In this document: positions 58,783 through 64,000 of the stretch, one piece after another
Position numbering within the stretch: the stretch's first letter is position 1
Layout of the letters: the number at the start of each line of letters is the position of its first letter
Origin: an uncultured Coriobacteriaceae bacterium
GTDB taxonomy: Bacteria > Actinomycetota > Coriobacteriia > Coriobacteriales > Atopobiaceae
Assembly: GCA_902803315.1 (NCBI GenBank)
Contig: CADCPM010000023.1
Location: forward strand, 1-64,000
Direction of reading: 5' to 3'
Length of the DNA: 64,000 bases
Made by a program: the position numbers and the translations under genes
The notes under the pieces: model-generated
Database searches by the model: none
What the model saw: the letters and a program-made list of their open reading frames with translations, nothing else
What the model was told of the DNA's origin: nothing

Positions 58783-59742
58783 TTGGACATCGATATTCTG
58801 CTCGCGCTGCAGACATTCCGCGAGGGTGTGGGCAGTTGCCTAACGGCGTTCTTCTCTAAGATGACGTGGTTTGGCGAAATGGACGTGGTCATTATTTTCA
58901 TGGGTCTTCTCTATTGGTGCGTGAATAAGCAAATCGGAACCTACCTGCTTATGGGCTGGTCTGGAAACCGCATCGTTAACGGCGTGCTAAAGGTGGCGGT
59001 ATGCGCCTATCGTCCGTGGATTCGCGACCCACGGATTCTCCCGGAACAGAAGGCCTTCGAGACAGCCACTGGATACTCGTTTCCTAGCGGGCATGCGATG
59101 AATGCGGCCTCGCTGTTTGGTGGCTTGGCCATCCGGCGCGACATAAACCGTGTGCTTCGGGTGCTTATGTGGGTCATGCTCTGCCTTGTGGCATTCAGCA
59201 GGATTTTCCTGGGCGTTCATACTCCGCAGGACATCGTGGTGGGCGCGATTGTGGGCGTGCTGGTGATGTTCCTAACGGGAAAGCTCTTAGCGTGGCTGGA
59301 ATCGAATCCAGAAAAGGATGTGCTGATTGCGGTCATTGGGGTTGTCATTGCGATTGCCGCGGCCATATTCTCGGCGGTCAAACCGTATCCCGTGGACTAC
59401 GACGCCAACGGAAAGATTCTTGTGGATGGCCTCAAGATGGCAAATGACACCTTCAAGGCAGTGGGGTGGATGGCCGCGTTTATGGTGGGCTGGGTCCTCG
59501 AGCGCCGCTTCGTAAAATTTACGACTGACGTCACCATGCAGGAGCGCTTCCTACGCTTGGGCGGTGGGTTGTTGGGGTACTACGTCATCAGCCTAGTGAT
59601 AAACCCAACGATCAAAGCGGCGGTTCCCGGCTTTGCGGGAACCGTAACGACGTGCTTCCTGCAGATGTTCTTCATCGTGTTTATCGTCCCGTTTGTGATC
59701 GCGCGGTTTGGCAACAAGTCGAAGAGCGACATCGCGGCGTAA
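58783..59742 (+). CDS. PAP2-family membrane phosphatase
   Basis: The protein has 319 residues with about seven or eight TM segments. The PAP2 active site is in three parts: KVAVCAYRPWIRDP, YSFPSGHAMNAASLFGG and FSRIFLGVHTPQDIVVG, with the catalytic histidines in PSGH and VH. It dephosphorylates a lipid phosphate such as undecaprenyl pyrophosphate or phosphatidic acid phosphate. The start is TTG at 58783, after AAGGTGAG. Its C-terminal third (four extra TM segments) exceeds the minimal PAP2 core. Confidence 0.88.
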   Translation: MDIDILLALQTFREGVGSCLTAFFSKMTWFGEMDVVIIFMGLLYWCVNKQIGTYLLMGWSGNRIVNGVLKVAVCAYRPWIRDPRILPEQKAFETATGYSFPSGHAMNAASLFGGLAIRRDINRVLRVLMWVMLCLVAFSRIFLGVHTPQDIVVGAIVGVLVMFLTGKLLAWLESNPEKDVLIAVIGVVIAIAAAIFSAVKPYPVDYDANGKILVDGLKMANDTFKAVGWMAAFMVGWVLERRFVKFTTDVTMQERFLRLGGGLLGYYVISLVINPTIKAAVPGFAGTVTTCFLQMFFIVFIVPFVIARFGNKSKSDIAA

Positions 59743-59746
59743 ACCA

Positions 59747-59830
59747 AAAAGCTGACAAGTGACCTGTCCCCTTGTCAGCTAGGGACAGTTCCCAAAAGCT
59801 GACAAGTGACCTGTCCCCTTGTCAGCTTTT
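59747..59830. repeat. Tandem pair of GACAAGTGACCTGTCCCCTTGTC dyads
   Basis: Two near-identical copies of the dyad (59747-59780 and 59793-59830, each beginning AAAAGCTGACAAGTGACC) are separated by AGGGACAGTTCCC, itself a small dyad. They fill the gap between the convergent PAP2 and NADH oxidase genes. The last copy ends CAGCTTTT. Confidence 0.9.
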
Positions 59831-59844
59831 CCGAGCGTCTTTGC

Positions 59845-61188
59845 CTACTCCGCCTGCAGGGCCGCGACCGTCATGTAGTTGTACGGCGCGTTGAAGTGCG
59901 GCAGGAAGAAGATGTCCAGCAGGGCGAGCTCGTCTATGGTCACCTTCTTGGCAACGGCGAGGCTGAACATGTTGATGTTGCCGCTCATGTCGTACGTTGA
60001 CGCAAGCTGCGCGCCAAGGATCGCGCGCGTGGTCTTGTCATACACGATCTTTATGGTGGTATCGGGGTTGTCGTGCTCGATGAATGGCGCCTTTTGGCAG
60101 TCGGTAACCGTGGTGGTAAGCACCTCCACGCCCGCGCGCTTTGCGGCAGACTCGGTAAGGCCCGTAGACACCATCTTGAGGTCGAAGATGCAGATGCCCG
60201 AGGATCCCTGGACGCCTGGGGTCTGAATCTCCGTGCCACAGATATTGTGGCCGGCAACGATACCGGAGCGCACTGCGTTGGACGCCAGCGCTATGTAGCC
60301 AGGCGCTCCGTCCAGACCGTTGTTGAATATGGTTGCGCAGTCGCCGACGGCATACACGTCGGGAATGCTCGTTTGCTGGTGGCGATCAACCACGATGGCG
60401 CCGTTGGCGAAGAGCTCCATGCCGCTTTGGGCGACCAGGGCGTTGTTGGGCTTGAAGCCAATGCACACGCACACCATGTCCACGTCGTAGGCGCCCTTAT
60501 CCGTTACGAGCTTGCTGACCTTGCCATCGGTGCCCTCAAAGTGGTCCACGCCCTCGCCAAAGTGGCACTCGATTCCGTTGTTTGCAAGGTTTTGGGCCAT
60601 ACGCTCGCAGAACTCGGGGTCAAAGTTGTTTGCCATGCAGGTGGGTGCCATGTCCACCAGCAGCGTATGGCGTCCGTTGCGCTGGAAGGCCTCGGCGAGC
60701 TCTACGCCAATGTATCCTGCGCCCACTACGGCCACGGTCTTAATGGCGGGATCCTTGAGCTTGTCTACCACTTCCTGCGCGTTTTGGAAGAGCTTGACCT
60801 GCTGGATGTTCTCTAGGTCTCCGCCCTCGAAGCGCGGGATTATGGGCAGCGAGCCCGTTGCCAGAACGAGCTTGTCGTAGGGCTCCGCATACTCGGTGCC
60901 GTCCTTGCCCTTGGCATAGACAACCTTTGCGTCAAAGTCTATGCGCTCCACTGGGCATTCCATGTGCACGGTGGCACCCTTTTGCTCGAACTGCTCCTTC
61001 GTTTGGTAGAAGAGCCCGTCTGGCCCGCTAATCTGGTTGCCGATCCACAGTGCCATGCCGCACCCGAGGAAGCTGATGTTTGAGTTTGCGTCAAAGGCCA
61101 CAACCTCGTTGCCCTCGTAGTTGTCCAGGATGGTGTTGATTGTTGCCGTGCCAGCGTGGTTGGCGCCTATTACGACTATCTTGCTCAT
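59845..61188 (-). CDS. NADH oxidase (Nox/CoA-disulfide reductase family)
   Basis: The 447 residues have an FAD-binding start (KIVVIGANHAGTATINTIL), the redox-active Cys in SFLGCGMALWIG, LVLATGSLPIIPRFEG, NAD-binding VAVVGAGYIGVELAEAFQRN and DVYAVGDCATIF. The single cysteine and overall length fit the H2O-forming NADH oxidases of lactic-acid and gut anaerobes, which protect against oxygen and restore NAD+. CoA-disulfide reductase is a close alternative. It ends 15 bases after a tandem dyad repeat and appears to be monocistronic. Confidence 0.9.
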   Translation of the reverse strand: MSKIVVIGANHAGTATINTILDNYEGNEVVAFDANSNISFLGCGMALWIGNQISGPDGLFYQTKEQFEQKGATVHMECPVERIDFDAKVVYAKGKDGTEYAEPYDKLVLATGSLPIIPRFEGGDLENIQQVKLFQNAQEVVDKLKDPAIKTVAVVGAGYIGVELAEAFQRNGRHTLLVDMAPTCMANNFDPEFCERMAQNLANNGIECHFGEGVDHFEGTDGKVSKLVTDKGAYDVDMVCVCIGFKPNNALVAQSGMELFANGAIVVDRHQQTSIPDVYAVGDCATIFNNGLDGAPGYIALASNAVRSGIVAGHNICGTEIQTPGVQGSSGICIFDLKMVSTGLTESAAKRAGVEVLTTTVTDCQKAPFIEHDNPDTTIKIVYDKTTRAILGAQLASTYDMSGNINMFSLAVAKKVTIDELALLDIFFLPHFNAPYNYMTVAALQAE

Positions 61189-61350
61189 TCTGTTCTCCCC
61201 TCGCGAATCGTAAAACCCTTTCTCAAGGGTACCATGCGCAAGTACGTCCCAGAATGTCGGCCATTGCCATCGTGCTATTTAACAAGGCAGACGTACGCGT
61301 CCCCGCGCCCACGATGCAGTCCGCAGGCGGCGACTCACGAAGTGGGCGCG

Positions 61351-61377
61351 TGACAAGGGGACAGGTCACTTGTCAGA
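61351..61377. repeat. GACAAGGGGACAGGTCACTTGTC dyad at the 3' end of the solute-binding gene
   Basis: TGACAAGGGGACAGGTCACT then TGTCAGA. It overlaps the stop codon of the gene on the minus strand (TCT GAC AAG TGA). Immediately to its left is a degraded GACTCACGAAGTGGGCGC, the family (iii) centre. Confidence 0.85.
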
Positions 61378-62700
61378 TTTTTCCAGGGTGTACGTCCCGA
61401 AGCCGGCAACTGCCTCATCGATTGACGATTCCCCGTTTGCGACCTTATAGGCCGCGACGCGATATTGGATGGTGGCGTCGTCCGAAAGTCCGACTTCGTG
61501 GGTCGATATAATCCGGGACGAGTCTACCTTGCTAAACGGTGCGTACATTCCGTCGTAGGCAAGGTCTTGGGTAACCGTGAGCAGGCGTTTTGCGCGCGCG
61601 ATGTCGTTGAGTTCCTGCGGGCTTACCAAAAACCGCATGAACTCGTTCGCCATATTGAGGTTCTTGCCATCCTTGTTGACCGCAAACTGCACCGAGGGCT
61701 TGTCGAGCAGGCAAGCGCCTTCGTTGGTGAGCGTGAACGGATGGAAGGCGTACGAGAAGGGATGGGCGCCAAACGCCTCGGACTGGCTCTCGCGCTTGGC
61801 CGTGCCCGACGCCGTGTCGGCTGAGCTCAGCGCCATTGGTATGTCGCCTTCGAAGAACCTCAGGATCAGCGCGTTGTAGCCGTCTTTCAGCTCGTTGCAG
61901 ACGTCGAGCTTAATGCATCTACGCGCTATAAGGTCGTTTACCTTCTGGAGGACGGGCCTCATGTACTCGCCAGCCGAAGGGTCGAGCGAGTTGAGCTTCT
62001 CAACCGTTTCGGGATGCTTGGCGGCATTGCCGTACATGAGCTCGCCGACGAGGTTGCCGTATGAGGACGGCACGTTGTAGCACAGAATGGGGGTGGGGTA
62101 GCCGGCCCTGTTGAACGCATCGCATGCCGCCAACAGCTCGTCGTAGGTTGTGGGTACGCTGATTCCCTCCTTTTTGAAGAGGTCCTCGTTCACAAGGATG
62201 CCGGAAGTGCTGGAGAAGATCGGGACCATGGGGCATGCCCCTGCCTTGTCTTTGCAGAGCAAGCTCGGACGAATGCACGACAGGTCGATGTTGAGCGCCG
62301 GATCGGAAAGGTTCTCGGCATGCTTGAACAGCTCATCATAGCTTTCGTTTTCCAGCATGAAGTCTTGCGCAAAAAAGATGTCGGGCGCATTCGGGGAACT
62401 TAGAGTCGTAGAGACGACCTTGTTGTAGTCGTCGAGCTTGGTGTAGCTCAGCTGGACGTTGGGGTAGTACTCGTTGAATTTGTCGAACTCTGCTTCGAGC
62501 GCCTCGAAGTTGTCGTAGCTGCCAGCCACCGAAATGGCGGCCTTCGTGTTGGTGTCGAGTGCGGGGGTGAAGCTCTTCTGATCATTCGCCTGTGACGACG
62601 ACTTTTGTGAAGACCCTGATGGTGCGGCGCAAGCCGCCAATGCCACCAAGACAAGCACAATCGACAGAGCACACAGGCAACGCGTGACGGACTTCTTCAT
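61366..62700 (-). CDS. ABC-type extracellular solute-binding lipoprotein
   Basis: The 444 residues begin with a lipoprotein signal (LSIVLVLVALAAC) and a Ser/Gln spacer. The rest is a family 1 (carbohydrate-type) solute-binding fold: EFDKFNEYYPNVQLSYTKLD, PDIFFAQDFMLE, PIFSSTSGILVNEDLFKKEG, and NKDGKNLNMANEFMRFLV. It overlaps a hybrid histidine kinase by ATGA and no permease gene lies in reach, so it may act as the ligand-sensing partner of the kinase, not a transporter part. The end of the gene (SDK and the stop) is formed by a GGGGACAG-family dyad. Confidence 0.85.
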   Translation of the reverse strand: MKKSVTRCLCALSIVLVLVALAACAAPSGSSQKSSSQANDQKSFTPALDTNTKAAISVAGSYDNFEALEAEFDKFNEYYPNVQLSYTKLDDYNKVVSTTLSSPNAPDIFFAQDFMLENESYDELFKHAENLSDPALNIDLSCIRPSLLCKDKAGACPMVPIFSSTSGILVNEDLFKKEGISVPTTYDELLAACDAFNRAGYPTPILCYNVPSSYGNLVGELMYGNAAKHPETVEKLNSLDPSAGEYMRPVLQKVNDLIARRCIKLDVCNELKDGYNALILRFFEGDIPMALSSADTASGTAKRESQSEAFGAHPFSYAFHPFTLTNEGACLLDKPSVQFAVNKDGKNLNMANEFMRFLVSPQELNDIARAKRLLTVTQDLAYDGMYAPFSKVDSSRIISTHEVGLSDDATIQYRVAAYKVANGESSIDEAVAGFGTYTLEKSDK

Positions 62701-64000
62701 AGCTTGTCCTCCTTTACCCTTCTGATCTCCTTCAAAACGAGCTTAACGTCGAGCGGTTTGGCAAGATGGCCGTCCATGCCGGCGTCCAAACACAACGCCA
62801 CGTCTTCGGAAAACGCATCTGCCGTCGTCGCGATGATTGGAATCGTCGATATCCGCTCATCGGGTAGCGCGCGAATGGCCTTTGTGGCCTCAATGCCGTT
62901 CATAACAGGCATTTGCACGTCCATGAGTACGAGATCGTAGGCTCCGGGCTGCGACGACGTAATCAAGTCTACCGCAATCTGGCCGTCTTCGGCGCGTGTT
63001 GCCTCGATGCCGTACATGTCGAGGAGCATGTTGATGATCTCCCAATTGATGTCGTTGTCCTCCGCAACGAGTACGCGCGTTCCCGCAAGGTCGGAATAGT
63101 CGTCCTCCCGCGTCGCCTGCGTTGCCGTCACGTGTAGCGCGTCGTTGATTGCGCGGTACAACGTGGACCTGAACAGCGGTTTGGATATGAACCCGTCCGC
63201 GCCGGCTTCCTTCGCGCTTTCCTCTATGTCGGACCAGTCGTAGGCCGAGACAAGGACACTTGGCGCCTGGTTTCCGTCCAAGGCTCGAATGCGGCGCACG
63301 ACCTCGATGCCGTCCATCTGGGGCATCTTCCAGTCGACGATAATGACACTGTGGTCCTCGAGCTTGCCGCTCCGCATTTCCAGCATCTCGAGTGCCTGCG
63401 CGCCCGAGGAGGCCACCTCAGCGCGTGCGCCGAGCGATCCCAGCGCGTGCTGGGCGGTTTGGAGAAGGGCCTCGTCGTCATCAACGAGCAGCACGTCGAC
63501 CGACTCCAGCGCCATGTCCTCGTCCTCGCGCTCAGCGATGGGCACGTCGAGATTGATGGTAAATGTCGTTCCCTCGTCCTCCTTGCTGCGGCACTCGATT
63601 GTGCCTCCCATGAGGTCGACCATCTGCTTGGTAATGGCAAGCCCGAGTCCCGTGCCCTGCACCTTGTTTGCGCGGCTGTTGGTTTGGCGCGAGAACGACT
63701 CGTACATGCGCTCCATGAACTCCTCGCTCATGCCGATGCCCGTGTCGGCCACACGGTAGACGAGGTGCACCATGTTTGGCGTGTCGCAGTCAAGCTCCTG
63801 CAGGTCGACGGCGACGCTTCCGTGAGCCTCGGTATACTTGAGGGCGTTCGACAAAATGTTGATGAACACCTGGTTGATGCGCAGCTGGTCGGCATAGAGA
63901 TACTCGTGCTCGATGTCGTTGATGTGGAAGTGGAAGTCCAAGCTCTTCTCTTTGACCATGGGCTGCGAAATGTTGACGAGGTTCTCGGCTACCTCCGCAA
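62697..64000 (-). CDS. Hybrid histidine kinase, C-terminal part (5' end outside window)
   Basis: The frame runs to the edge of the window, so the sensor region and phosphorylated His are not seen. Visible in order: the HATPase domain (INQVFINILSNALKYTEAHG N-box, YRVADTGIGMS, VQGTGLGLAITKQMVDLMGG), a first receiver domain (DVLLVDDDEALLQ, VIIVDWKMPQMDGIE) and a second (RVLVAEDNDINWEIINMLL, DLVLMDVQMPVMNG). Both receivers keep the phospho-acceptor Asp. Such HK-REC-REC proteins relay signals through an HPt domain, not visible here. It is coupled by ATGA to the solute-binding protein. Confidence 0.9.
   Translation of the reverse strand, partial: AEVAENLVNISQPMVKEKSLDFHFHINDIEHEYLYADQLRINQVFINILSNALKYTEAHGSVAVDLQELDCDTPNMVHLVYRVADTGIGMSEEFMERMYESFSRQTNSRANKVQGTGLGLAITKQMVDLMGGTIECRSKEDEGTTFTINLDVPIAEREDEDMALESVDVLLVDDDEALLQTAQHALGSLGARAEVASSGAQALEMLEMRSGKLEDHSVIIVDWKMPQMDGIEVVRRIRALDGNQAPSVLVSAYDWSDIEESAKEAGADGFISKPLFRSTLYRAINDALHVTATQATREDDYSDLAGTRVLVAEDNDINWEIINMLLDMYGIEATRAEDGQIAVDLITSSQPGAYDLVLMDVQMPVMNGIEATKAIRALPDERISTIPIIATTADAFSEDVALCLDAGMDGHLAKPLDVKLVLKEIRRVKEDKL

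Overview
The window is about 60% G+C, has long overlapping ATGA-coupled operons, many serine-rich lipoproteins with twin-arginine signals, and a complete anaerobic (early-cobalt) cobalamin operon. This combination best fits an anaerobic gut or oral actinobacterium of the class Coriobacteriia (Collinsella/Olsenella/Atopobium relatives). That assignment is inferred from gene content; there is no rRNA or other marker here.

Layout. 1-3.1 kb: the end of an iron alcohol dehydrogenase, a small holin-like membrane protein, a broken GGDEF remnant and a GH32 fructosidase. 3.4-24.8 kb: a two-armed cobalamin locus. The rightward arm is Cys-rich protein-cobU-cobS-cobU-like-NEAT-like. The leftward arm is cbiK-lipoprotein-btuF-btuCD(fused)-cbiD-cbiF-cbiGH(fused)-cbiJ-cbiET-cbiA-cbiB-cobD-cbiP-cbiC-cobT-cobC, apparently led by a divergent cobalamin riboswitch. 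Together these make the corrin ring from sirohydrochlorin, amidate it and attach the lower loop, and they import corrinoid. cbiL is not in the window. 24.9-29.6 kb: two c-di-GMP proteins. 29.8-34 kb: MFS transporter, two Tat-exported flavodoxin lipoproteins (one interrupted by an in-frame TAG) and a DUF4405 membrane protein. 34-37.2 kb: a very G+C-rich ChW-repeat surface protein, with an array of eight alternating inverted GTTTGTTCGG boxes upstream. 37.2-45.1 kb: an enoate-reductase-type flavoenzyme with a divergent MerR regulator, a flavoprotein/cyclophilin-like pair, a HAD hydrolase, an XRE regulator with zinc ribbons and small membrane or lipoproteins. 45.4-52.4 kb: a PBP-GGDEF-EAL sensor and cell-wall genes (VanY-like peptidase, frameshifted deacetylase, monofunctional transglycosylase, AsnB-like amidotransferase). 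52.6-64 kb: arylsulfotransferase, an AlbA_2-type regulator with twin palindromic operators, a Tat-exported GH13 glucosidase, a double-glycine-leader/Hint-fold protein, a PAP2 phosphatase, NADH oxidase, and a solute-binding protein coupled to a hybrid histidine kinase.

Three families of intergenic palindromes run through the window: (i) short dyads built around GGGGACAG, (ii) 120-350 bp elements ending in CCCTAAAGCTGAGTCAAATCC, and (iii) G+C-rich dyads with a GACTCACGAAGTGAGCGAGC loop. Several reach into genes. A family (ii) copy is translated as the linker of the CbiG-CbiH fusion, a family (iii) copy encodes the last 36 residues of BtuF, and family (i) copies supply the stop codons of at least two genes.

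The strongest candidates for an undescribed system are the GG-leader/Hint protein at 57.9-58.6 kb, the exported cobaltochelatase with its fused importer, and the repeats that invade genes.
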